Source: Candidatus Omnitrophota bacterium (GTDB lineage: Bacteria; Hinthialibacterota; Hinthialibacteria; Hinthialibacterales; JAKPRU01). From it: a stretch of DNA of 6,057 nucleotides. A program made the position numbers and the translations under genes. The stretch covers positions 1-6,057 of the forward strand of contig JAKPRU010000644.1 in assembly GCA_029557025.1 (NCBI GenBank), read 5' to 3'. The notes under the pieces were generated by a model. The model worked only from the letters and a program-made list of their open reading frames with translations, ran no database searches and was not told the DNA's origin. Positions 1 through 5,674 of this stretch are shown piece by piece; the stretch's first letter is position 1, and each line of letters opens with the position of its first letter.

Positions 1-95
1 ACGGCGATAGCCGCCAGGATTCCGATGATGGCCACAACAATAAGCAGCTCGATCAATGTGAATGCGTCGCACCTGAAACGCTGCGAGGGATACAT
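1..95 (-). CDS. Type IV pilin-like / pseudopilin protein, N-terminal fragment
   Basis: Translating the minus strand from the ATG at 95 gives a short basic leader (MYPSQRFRCDA) followed by FTLIELLIVVAIIGILAAIA, the signature of class III (prepilin) signal peptides. Such proteins are cleaved and N-methylated by prepilin peptidase (PilD family) and assembled into type IV pili or type II secretion pseudopili. Glu at mature position +5, needed for subunit assembly, is present. The residue before the cleavage site is Ala rather than the usual Gly, and it is preceded by Asp. An AGAAAGGA ribosome binding site lies about 10 bases upstream of the ATG, which supports this start. Only 31 codons are visible because the gene continues past the left edge, so major pilin, minor pilin and pseudopilin cannot be separated. 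It was too short to be found by length alone, but the motif is unambiguous. Confidence 0.9.
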   Translation of the reverse strand, partial: MYPSQRFRCDAFTLIELLIVVAIIGILAAIA

Positions 96-185
96 GAATG
101 GGTATTTCCTTTCTCAATCTCGATTTTTAAGCGTAATGTAACCCACCGGATTCCAATTTGCACCCTTCATAGACCCGCTGCGCTT

Positions 186-248
186 CGGAGTCCTGATACT
201 CCGCGCAATGATCGATCTTCTTCTTAGTTCAAGACTCCCCTGTGGAGT
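186..248 (-). promoter_or_regulatory. Two hairpins with interchangeable arms upstream of the pilin-like gene
   Basis: Bases 186-191 (CGGAGT) and 198-203 (ACTCCG) form a 6-bp stem with a 6-nt loop. On the minus-strand RNA it can be lengthened by GCG/CGC across a 3-nt bulge. Bases 234-238 (ACTCC) and 244-248 (GGAGT) form a 5-bp stem with a 5-nt loop. All four arms share the same 5-mer or its complement, so 187-191 could instead pair with 234-238, or 198-202 with 244-248. No T-run follows either hairpin, so they are poor intrinsic terminators. They could form a structured leader of the pilin-like mRNA, or simply be the 3' flank of the preceding 232-aa gene. A regulatory role is inference. Confidence 0.25.
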
Positions 249-287
249 ATGCATACCGCAGAGGGAAAGCGAACAGCACATATCACA

Positions 288-986
288 TTATTTCCCCAAG
301 CTGCTCGCCGGACGAGGAGTCGGGGTGGATTTCAAAGTGCGGAGACGCCAATCCACCTGTTCTGTCGCGCTTGGCGGACTGACCTCCTCCCCCCGGATTC
401 CACCAAAGTACTTCTTGTAAGAGGGTATCTCCGCCTGCTCCTTGTCGATCACCACGGGGTCCCCGCCGATCAGGAATGCCTGGCTTACCGTATACGGGCC
501 GTACAGAATCACCAGTCGAAGCGCGTCCGGCGAAATCCCCGGAACAAGCAGAAAGGCGATATGCGCCGTCTCCATCGGCTGCCGGACGCACTGCACCGGA
601 ACCTCCGCCTGCCTCCCTTCCTGATTCGCCACAACCCACAGCCACTTTTCGCTGTCAAACTCGAATCCGACCACATATTTCCCCGGAGCCAGTGTGTATT
701 TCTCCCCCTTCAAGGTGACATTCGTGTTCAGCTTTGCCAGGCGCGGAGTCACATGTTTCGCGTAATACTCCCTGATCGGCTTGGCCTCTTCGCTCACAGT
801 TGCCGACTGAAGCAATTCGAATACCTCGGCGTCCCACCGTATCGCCTCATACGCAACACCGATCTCCGCGCCCTTTGGAGTTTGCAGGGAGGTCTTCATC
901 GTGGGAACCGTTTCATTTCCCATCGGAGCCGCATAGACATGAAACGCAACGGCCATTACCAGAAAAAACCCTATTCCGTATCTCAT
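288..986 (-). CDS. Exported protein of unknown function (232 aa)
   Basis: The protein starts with a typical Sec signal peptide: Met-Arg, a hydrophobic stretch at residues 4-18, and a likely cleavage near VYA-A (about residue 19 or 20). There is no lipobox Cys, so it is probably periplasmic or secreted. Residues 40-85 look helical. Residues 88-172 look like a beta-rich domain: a TLKGEKYTLAPGKYVVGF strand-turn-strand, then EKWLWVVANQEG, then a section ending LRLVILYGPYTVSQAFLI. That arrangement recalls DUF2911 proteins, but this is a resemblance by eye and not an assignment. The tail from about 185 is Pro/Ser-rich and probably flexible. An AGGAG site 8 bases before the ATG supports the start strongly. 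The gene diverges from ispH and lies in the same direction as the downstream pilin-like gene, 192 bp away. The long opposing reading frame on the plus strand is taken as a shadow. Confidence 0.8.
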   Translation of the reverse strand: MRYGIGFFLVMAVAFHVYAAPMGNETVPTMKTSLQTPKGAEIGVAYEAIRWDAEVFELLQSATVSEEAKPIREYYAKHVTPRLAKLNTNVTLKGEKYTLAPGKYVVGFEFDSEKWLWVVANQEGRQAEVPVQCVRQPMETAHIAFLLVPGISPDALRLVILYGPYTVSQAFLIGGDPVVIDKEQAEIPSYKKYFGGIRGEEVSPPSATEQVDWRLRTLKSTPTPRPASSLGK

Positions 987-1003
987 CTAAATCTCTCCTC
1001 TTC

Positions 1004-1021
1004 GGACAGGAGTAGGACAGG
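1004..1021 (-). repeat. Two 7-bp direct repeats, period 11 bp, in the leader of the 232-aa gene
   Basis: GGACAGG occurs at 1004-1010 and again at 1015-1021 on the plus strand, separated by AGTA. The centre-to-centre spacing of 11 bp is about one helical turn. The pair lies between the promoter candidate at 1066-1094 and the start codon of the minus-strand exported protein, just upstream of its ribosome binding site. It could be a same-face protein binding site or an RNA element, or it could be chance. Confidence 0.4.
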
Positions 1022-1065
1022 CCTCTGTGCCGTCACTGCCCCTTTTGTCCTTCCTGACCTATTCA

Positions 1066-1094
1066 AATGTATAAAGACTTGCTTCCCCGGTCAA
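1066..1094 (-). promoter_or_regulatory. Sigma-70-type promoter candidate for the 232-aa exported protein
   Basis: On the minus strand TTGACC (1094-1089) is followed after exactly 17 bases by TACATT (1071-1066), matching 5 of 6 and 4 of 6 consensus bases. Predicted transcription would begin near 1059, giving a leader of roughly 70 nt before the ATG at 986. The position in the divergent intergenic region fits. This is a consensus match by eye only. Confidence 0.4.
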
Positions 1095-1117
1095 CAAAAG
1101 ATTCCTTTCGGTTTATC

Positions 1118-1146
1118 TTGCCGGACTGATTGGGGATGGATATTCT
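1118..1146 (+). promoter_or_regulatory. Promoter candidate for ispH with overlapping dyad
   Basis: TTGCCG (1118-1123) and TATTCT (1141-1146) are separated by 17 bases, each matching 4 of 6 consensus positions. Transcription would start near 1153, about 25 nt before the ispH ATG. A 6-bp inverted repeat, GGATAT (1138-1143) and ATATCC (1153-1158) with a 9-nt centre, covers the -10 element and the predicted start, as an operator would. Neither element is strong alone; the combination makes it worth recording. Confidence 0.35.
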
Positions 1147-1178
1147 GCGTTGATATCCGTTCCGATTAAGAGGGAGCT

Positions 1179-2018
1179 ATGCAAATCAAGATGGCGAAAG
1201 AAACCGGCTATTGTTGGGGAGTCGACCTCGCCATGGAAATGGTGGACAAGGCCCTGGCGGAAAGCGCTCCTCCGGTTTGTTCCCTGGGGCCGATCATTCA
1301 CAATCCGCTGACCATCCGATCTCTGGAGGCCAAGGGACTGGGTGTTGCCGACTCGATCGACTCCATCGAATCGGGAACGGTCATTATCCGCACACATGGT
1401 GTTCCCCCGGAGGTGGCCCAGAAAGCGGAAGCAAAGGGGTTATCGGTCATCGACGCCACGTGTCCCTTCGTGAAACGCACTCAGAAGAAGGCGAAATCAC
1501 TGGTCGAGGAAGGGTATAGATTGATTGTAATCGGAGAATCCACACATCCGGAGGTGATCTCCATTCTCGGTCATGCCGGAGACGGGGATGTGGTCGGAAC
1601 CGAGGAAGAATTGGTCCGGTTGCCTCCCCGGCGGCGAGTCGGCGTGGTAGTCCAGAGTACGCGAAATCCCGGTCCGACCAAACGGCTGATCGGGGAGATC
1701 TGCGAAAAATTCTCCGAGGTCAAGGTGTTTATGTCCATCTGCAATGTCACATATCATCGCCAACAGGAAGCGGAGGAACTCGCCAAACAATGCGATGTCA
1801 TGCTTGTGGTCGGCGGTCGTAACAGCGCGAATACGAAGAAACTGGCCCTGGTCTGCGAGGAACAGCATACACAAACTTACCTGGTGGAAACGGCCGAGGA
1901 ACTTGATCCGGCATGGTTCAAGGGAGTGGAATCTGTGGGGGTAGTAACCGGGGCATCCACACCCCATGTTGTAGTGGATGAAGTGTACCGTCGTCTGCAG
2001 GCATTATCCGGCGAATAA
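1179..2018 (+). CDS. ispH: 4-hydroxy-3-methylbut-2-enyl diphosphate reductase (IspH/LytB)
   Basis: IspH is the cytoplasmic [4Fe-4S] enzyme that makes IPP and DMAPP from HMBPP in the last step of the MEP isoprenoid pathway. The 279-aa product carries the three cluster cysteines in their family contexts: Cys12 (GYCWGV), Cys95 (IDATCPFV) and Cys188 (SICNVT). Substrate-site residues are also visible: His41 (IHNP), His73 (RTHGV), His123 and catalytic Glu125 (STHPEV), Ser216/Asn218 (NSANT) and Ser260 (GASTP). The conserved QTT motif reads QST at 159-161. Length is slightly below the E. coli enzyme but typical for the short bacterial form without extensions. The start has an AAGAGGG purine-rich site just upstream; the ATG at codon 5 is a less likely alternative because Cys12 spacing fits the first. 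The gene stands alone, diverging from the exported-protein gene and converging on the acidic protein gene. Confidence 0.97.
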   Translation: MQIKMAKETGYCWGVDLAMEMVDKALAESAPPVCSLGPIIHNPLTIRSLEAKGLGVADSIDSIESGTVIIRTHGVPPEVAQKAEAKGLSVIDATCPFVKRTQKKAKSLVEEGYRLIVIGESTHPEVISILGHAGDGDVVGTEEELVRLPPRRRVGVVVQSTRNPGPTKRLIGEICEKFSEVKVFMSICNVTYHRQQEAEELAKQCDVMLVVGGRNSANTKKLALVCEEQHTQTYLVETAEELDPAWFKGVESVGVVTGASTPHVVVDEVYRRLQALSGE

Positions 2019-2039
2019 TCCGTCCCGCCGACTTTTCTT

Positions 2040-2056
2040 GGTCTATGGTCTATGGT
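2040..2056. repeat. Short tandem repeat in the convergent gap after ispH
   Basis: GGTCTAT occurs twice head to tail (2040-2046, 2047-2053) and is followed by a third partial GGT. It lies in the 53-bp gap between the stop codons of ispH and the minus-strand acidic protein. I see no hairpin with a T-run in this gap, so no intrinsic terminator can be assigned to either gene. Confidence 0.5.
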
Positions 2057-2071
2057 TTGGAGTGGTTTTGA

Positions 2072-4405
2072 TTACACTTTTCCTTCATCGACCAATTTCA
2101 CCAGCTGCTTTTTCACACTGGCGGGATTGGCGCTGTGATGCGCAAAACAGCGTTTGTTGTTTTCCTGAGCGTAATTGGTCGCCTCGAGAATGCCGGGGTC
2201 TGTGATTGCCTCGCTCAACGTGAGAATCAGATCCGAACGGTCCACGACCTCCGCAATCTCGCTTTCGGACATCTCTACCAGGCTCTGGTACCACTCGCAG
2301 TTGCCGCCCAGGTCCTCGACGAGTTTTCCATAATCATCTTTGTATTGCTCTTCTCCCCCCAGGATGAGAATGGTCTCGCCGCGGAGGACCTTTTTAACCT
2401 CTTTCTCGTCCTCCTGGCTGACAGCTTTCTCGATCTCATTGATGAAGTCGAGGTCCAGGTCCTCTCCCCCTTCATCTTTCAGGGATTCTTCCTCGATCTC
2501 CTCCATTGGCAGCTCCGTCTCTTCCTCCTCGATACTCAGATCCCCAAGAGCCTCCAGGGCGTCCAGGTCCAAACCGAAGTCGTCCTCTTCTGCGGGTTCC
2601 TCTTTTTCCTCCGCAAGACTTTCAAGGATTGGTTTCTCTTGCTCGACCGGTTCCGCAGTCTCCTCGATTTTCTCCGGAATCTCTTCGACCCCCCCCTTCG
2701 GTCCCGGTACGGATTTGGTTTTCTTCTCTTCCGCAACCGGCACATACTCAATGGAATCTATCTCTTTTTCGATAACCGAGAGACGTTTTTCGTACTCTGC
2801 CGCCCTGGCCAGCAATCCTTCAACCTGGTCGTGAAGGGTGGCGACATCCTTTCCGGAAACACTCTCCCCGGCGACGGATGCCGCCGCTTTGATTCTGGCC
2901 GCTGTTTCTTCATCCACCCACGGCGGCAATCCCATCCGCGCTGCTTCGTTCTTCAGAATGACAATCCCCGTCTGACGCCCCACAATCGGGATAATCCCCT
3001 GGCCAAGCAATACCGGATCGGGGATGACCTTGATTTGTTCTCCATAGACTTTGCTCAACGCCTCTTCCGCCCCCACCGGAGACAGGCTCACCGGCCTGTC
3101 CAGTCGATCCTCCGGAGCCGGTTGCGCCTCGATACTCCAACTCGGACCGTGCAAAATCTTCACCCCGCAATGTCTCCCAACCACTCCGATCTTGTCTTGC
3201 GCGAGGAGCTCCGGATCGGTTACCAGCTCCACCGGCTCCCCGAACACACCGCAGCAGGCGCGATGCAAAGATTCAATCGGCACATCGATTCCGGCCATGG
3301 TGATAGAGCGACGCACAACTGGGACCGGCTCCTGTTCTTCCACCTTTACCGGCTCCACATCGGAGGAATCGACGGTTTCCTTTTTTTCTTCAAAAACAGG
3401 AGGCAATTCCGCCCCCGGTTCGAATATCCCCTCCTCATCCGCGGACAGTTCTTCCTCGAGAATATTCGTCAATTCTTCAATATCCGGCATTTCCAGTCCC
3501 TCACCGGTTCCCAAATCCAGAGTTTCGTCCAGAATACCGCCGATTTCATCCGCATCCGGGACACCGATGGTCTCCTCATCCAATACTCCCCCCAAAAAAG
3601 AATCCTCCAACGCCATCTCCTCTGACGGTTCCATGGATTCACTCAGAATTTCTTCCAGATCGTCAATATCGGGCGGAACGAGGTCTTCATCGGTCTCACT
3701 CAAGATACCGGTCAAGGCCTCCTGATCTACCGATGGGACGGATTCCTCTTCCTCCAAATCGCTCGCAAAATCGAAATCCATCTCCTCCTCCCCGCCGTCT
3801 GCTGTCGCTTCCGCTTTAATCTCTTTCACAACCGCTCCGAGTATTTCATCGAGATCGTCGATTCCTTCCTCATCCGAACCGAATTCCTCCTCCATTTCCG
3901 CAAAGGATTCGGGGATATCTTCTCCGATCCCGGCGTTTTCTTCCTCGGAAACCATATATTCCGGGATTTTCCATTCCGAGCCGGCACCCGATTCTCGACT
4001 TGCCGGTTCTTCTGCGGGGGATGTGCGCAGGGGTTTGGGAGATTCGGCAAGTCCCCCGCTCGCAAAGGTTCGATAAATCTGACTCGCCAAGTGCGCTGCT
4101 CCCACTCGTCCGTCTCGAAGCAGCGCCCAGACAACCAGGCCCAGATTTCGGCCCGGCTCGAGGAACTCCACAACGAGGCTTTTGCGCAAATCGGCCAGGG
4201 AAAGCTGGCGGATTTTCTCGCGCTGTGCGGCGGAACTCCGATCCAACTGCGCCGAGATCGCGTCCGCCGATTCATCACCTTCCAGCAGAAGTTCCGCAGC
4301 GCGTCGATACGGATCCCGGCCCAGATTCTGCCCGGGCAATAAACTCCGCAACTGAGATTCGGTACAGCAGCTGCGGATGACCAACATGATTTCTTCGAGT
4401 TCCAT
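2072..4405 (-). CDS. Large acidic multidomain protein with C-terminal DUF2325-like domain
   Basis: Function unknown; 777 aa and very rich in Glu and Asp. Architecture by residue: 1-115 a compact, mostly helical domain (Cys13-Cys14; ends LASQIYRTF); 120-365 an acidic, probably disordered region with six spaced motifs of the type acidic-x-acidic-(L/I)-x-x-I-L (near 181, 226, 246, 267, 284 and 308); 387-418 and 453-484 a duplicated unit aligning without gaps at a 66-residue offset; about 520-552 a coiled coil; 555-670 a second acidic linker with two further motif-like segments (612, 650); 676-775 a Rossmann-like unit starting ETILILGG, resembling DUF2325. The Ser-His pair usual in that family reads Thr-Asp (ITDPG, 734-738). 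No signal peptide or membrane segment, so cytoplasmic. The start ATG has GGAG 9 bases upstream; the ATG at codon 7 is less likely. It lies 41 bp after the membrane-protein gene, suggesting cotranscription. A scaffold or adaptor role is inference. Confidence 0.9.
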   Translation of the reverse strand: MELEEIMLVIRSCCTESQLRSLLPGQNLGRDPYRRAAELLLEGDESADAISAQLDRSSAAQREKIRQLSLADLRKSLVVEFLEPGRNLGLVVWALLRDGRVGAAHLASQIYRTFASGGLAESPKPLRTSPAEEPASRESGAGSEWKIPEYMVSEEENAGIGEDIPESFAEMEEEFGSDEEGIDDLDEILGAVVKEIKAEATADGGEEEMDFDFASDLEEEESVPSVDQEALTGILSETDEDLVPPDIDDLEEILSESMEPSEEMALEDSFLGGVLDEETIGVPDADEIGGILDETLDLGTGEGLEMPDIEELTNILEEELSADEEGIFEPGAELPPVFEEKKETVDSSDVEPVKVEEQEPVPVVRRSITMAGIDVPIESLHRACCGVFGEPVELVTDPELLAQDKIGVVGRHCGVKILHGPSWSIEAQPAPEDRLDRPVSLSPVGAEEALSKVYGEQIKVIPDPVLLGQGIIPIVGRQTGIVILKNEAARMGLPPWVDEETAARIKAAASVAGESVSGKDVATLHDQVEGLLARAAEYEKRLSVIEKEIDSIEYVPVAEEKKTKSVPGPKGGVEEIPEKIEETAEPVEQEKPILESLAEEKEEPAEEDDFGLDLDALEALGDLSIEEEETELPMEEIEEESLKDEGGEDLDLDFINEIEKAVSQEDEKEVKKVLRGETILILGGEEQYKDDYGKLVEDLGGNCEWYQSLVEMSESEIAEVVDRSDLILTLSEAITDPGILEATNYAQENNKRCFAHHSANPASVKKQLVKLVDEGKV

Positions 4406-4446
4406 GGCGGCAGACTCCAGACCATTCGAGAATACGGTTCGGACAA

Positions 4447-5022
4447 TCAGCGTGACTTGTCGGGCCAGTGCTCCCTGACACCCTCCAGACGTTCCGTCTC
4501 ACCTCCCCGCCCTCGGGACAAAACCATCAAAGACATCACACGGGGATGTGACAGCACCAGAACAATAAACACTTCAAATGTTGTAATCACCAAATCCACA
4601 CTGACGCCGGTCTCGACCGGTTTCTGCAGAATCCACTCCAGAACCGCCGGCCGAATCGCGATGCCCAGCGTCACAAAAAGATCTACCGTAATTGCGACTT
4701 TCAGGAGAATCCGCGCCCATTCCCGCCGCCGAAGCAGGTACGATCCCGACACAAAAGCCACCACCCACAACACCAGGTTGAACGCGGCAAGAGACAGGTG
4801 AGAAACAGGGTCCTTGGCAAGAATTTGGTACTGTTCGTATTCGGCGGTTCCCTGTTCCAAAGTGAAAGCAGCCGTTTGGACTCCCCAGTAGATCACCAGG
4901 TCCCGGAAGGAAACCAAGGCTCCAAACGCCGCAATAAACAGGGTGACGACCAGCGTCCATTGCAACCACAACAGGGCGGGTATATCAATAAAACCATCTT
5001 TAGCGGAACGAGTCGGCTCCAT
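4447..5022 (-). CDS. Four-helix integral membrane protein of unknown function (191 aa)
   Basis: I do not recognise a family. Four hydrophobic segments are visible at about residues 14-39, 76-97, 105-123 and 142-158. The basic clusters RRREWAR (98-104) after the second segment and the Arg-rich tail (about 161-191) suggest that both ends and the middle loop face the cytoplasm. The loop between segments 1 and 2 (about 40-75), containing several Glu, Tyr and Gln, would then be periplasmic. Asp114 lies inside the third segment. Single acidic residues in the membrane can be functional, but nothing more can be said. The ATG at 5022 has a G-rich stretch (GGGGGA) about 11 bases upstream, a loosely spaced site. 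The gene sits 113 bp after def and 41 bp before the large acidic protein. A shared transcript with the latter is likely, so the two may act together at the membrane. Confidence 0.85.
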   Translation of the reverse strand: MEPTRSAKDGFIDIPALLWLQWTLVVTLFIAAFGALVSFRDLVIYWGVQTAAFTLEQGTAEYEQYQILAKDPVSHLSLAAFNLVLWVVAFVSGSYLLRRREWARILLKVAITVDLFVTLGIAIRPAVLEWILQKPVETGVSVDLVITTFEVFIVLVLSHPRVMSLMVLSRGRGGETERLEGVREHWPDKSR

Positions 5023-5062
5023 GATAAAGTCATCCCCCGGCGCATTCCCGGATGTCGGAATC

Positions 5063-5075
5063 GGAACGCACGATT
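5063..5075. repeat. 13-bp direct repeat, copy 1 (pair with 5702-5714)
   Basis: GGAACGCACGATT is repeated exactly at 5702-5714. This copy lies in the gap between def and the membrane-protein gene, 41 bp upstream of the latter's ATG. A TATGAT hexamer on the minus strand (5094-5089) lies just beyond it and could be a -10 element, but I see no convincing -35 for it. Confidence 0.45.
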
Positions 5076-5125
5076 GCGCTCCAAAGATATCATAATCAGA
5101 CGGGGAACGGCTACCATGGGTCAGG

Positions 5126-5143
5126 AAAAACCCGCTCAGGCGG
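5126..5143 (-). terminator. Weak terminator-like hairpin overlapping the def stop codon
   Basis: On the minus strand CCGC (5143-5140) and GCGG (5135-5132) form a 4-bp GC stem around CTGA, followed by GTTTTT (5131-5126). The def stop codon TGA (5138-5136) sits in the loop. The stem is very short, so at best it would cause partial termination between def and the downstream membrane-protein gene. Confidence 0.25.
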
Positions 5144-5636
5144 CTTCCATTTCCCGCAGAGCCGGCTCCAGGGATGACCGTGCCTCGTCATTCAGATAAT
5201 CGATGAAAAGTATTCCTTCAAGATGGTCCATCTCATGCTGCAAGACTCGCGCCAGAAGACCATCGGCTGAAATCGTGATGATGTCACCATCGCCGGGTCG
5301 CTGCGCCCGGACCCGAACCTCTTTCGGGCGCAAAACCTCGCCTTCCAGGCCGGGCAGGGAAAGACACCCTTCGTTGAAAAGCTCGACCTCTTTGGAAATC
5401 CACAGGATTTTCGGATTCGCCAGCGCGAGACGACCACCCGGTTCCATGGTGTCAATAACAATCAGCCTCTTGGATTTCCCCACTTGGGGAGCCGCCAGAC
5501 CTACGCCGCCACACTCGGACATGGTCCGAAACATGTCCTCTACCAGCTGCTGCAAGCTCTCGTCAAACTTCTTGATACTCCGAGATTTCTTGCGCAAAAC
5601 CGGTGCGGGATAGGTCACGATTTGAAGCCTGGACAT
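5136..5636 (-). CDS. def: Peptide deformylase
   Basis: Peptide deformylase removes the N-formyl group from nascent proteins at the ribosome exit, using an Fe2+ or Zn2+ ion. All three family motifs are intact: motif I GVGLAAPQVG (44-53), motif II EGCLSLP (89-95) with metal ligand Cys91, and motif III QHEMDHLEG (133-141) with ligands His134 and His138 and catalytic Glu135. The 166-aa length is normal for the family. I chose the ATG at 5636, which has GAGG 8 bases upstream. The frame can also be opened one codon earlier at a TTG (5639). The C-terminus lacks the long extension of some type 1 enzymes. It lies 76 bp downstream of the glycosyltransferase gene and has its own promoter candidate. The usual partner fmt is not visible in this window. 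Confidence 0.97.
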   Translation of the reverse strand: MSRLQIVTYPAPVLRKKSRSIKKFDESLQQLVEDMFRTMSECGGVGLAAPQVGKSKRLIVIDTMEPGGRLALANPKILWISKEVELFNEGCLSLPGLEGEVLRPKEVRVRAQRPGDGDIITISADGLLARVLQHEMDHLEGILFIDYLNDEARSSLEPALREMEAA

Positions 5637-5661
5637 CAATCAAACCTCGCTGTGCCCTCTT

Positions 5662-5674
5662 TACACTTAGTGTA
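5662..5674. promoter_or_regulatory. Perfect palindrome overlapping the def -10 element (operator candidate)
   Basis: TACACT (5662-5667), a single T, and AGTGTA (5669-5674) form a perfect 13-bp palindrome. It covers the -10 hexamer of the def promoter candidate and extends to the predicted transcription start, where a repressor dimer could block initiation. No regulator is encoded nearby. Confidence 0.35.

Noticed and set aside
96..240. A sigma-54 (-24/-12) promoter for the pilin-like gene, as seen for many pilA genes
   Set aside because: I found no TGGCAC-N5-TTGC-like pair on the minus strand in this stretch.
249..1169. A 306-codon plus-strand open frame opposite the exported-protein gene
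   Set aside because: The minus-strand frame has an ideal ribosome binding site, a signal peptide and a folded-looking sequence. The plus-strand product is rich in Arg, His and Pro with no recognisable motif, as expected of an antisense shadow.
2019..2071. A bidirectional terminator between ispH and the acidic protein gene
   Set aside because: The convergent gap has no hairpin with adjacent T-run on either strand, only a short tandem repeat.
2135..3625. A 496-codon plus-strand open frame opposite the acidic protein gene
   Set aside because: Its Phe/Leu/Arg-rich composition is the mirror of Glu/Asp codons on the other strand. The minus-strand frame is longer, has a structured domain order and a DUF2325-like end.
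3051..3725. A Ser-rich plus-strand open frame (also a similar one at 2340-2834)
   Set aside because: Long Ser runs arise from reading GA-rich acidic codons in antisense; there is no ribosome binding site or motif.
3826..4446. A 206-codon minus-strand frame overlapping the start of the acidic protein
   Set aside because: It is the same DNA in a shifted frame, and its Trp/Arg/Ser-rich product shows no domain. The in-frame acidic protein has the better start and continues much further.
5639..5639. A def start one codon earlier at a TTG
   Set aside because: It would add a single residue before an ATG that has a GAGG site at good spacing. The ATG at 5636 is the simpler choice.
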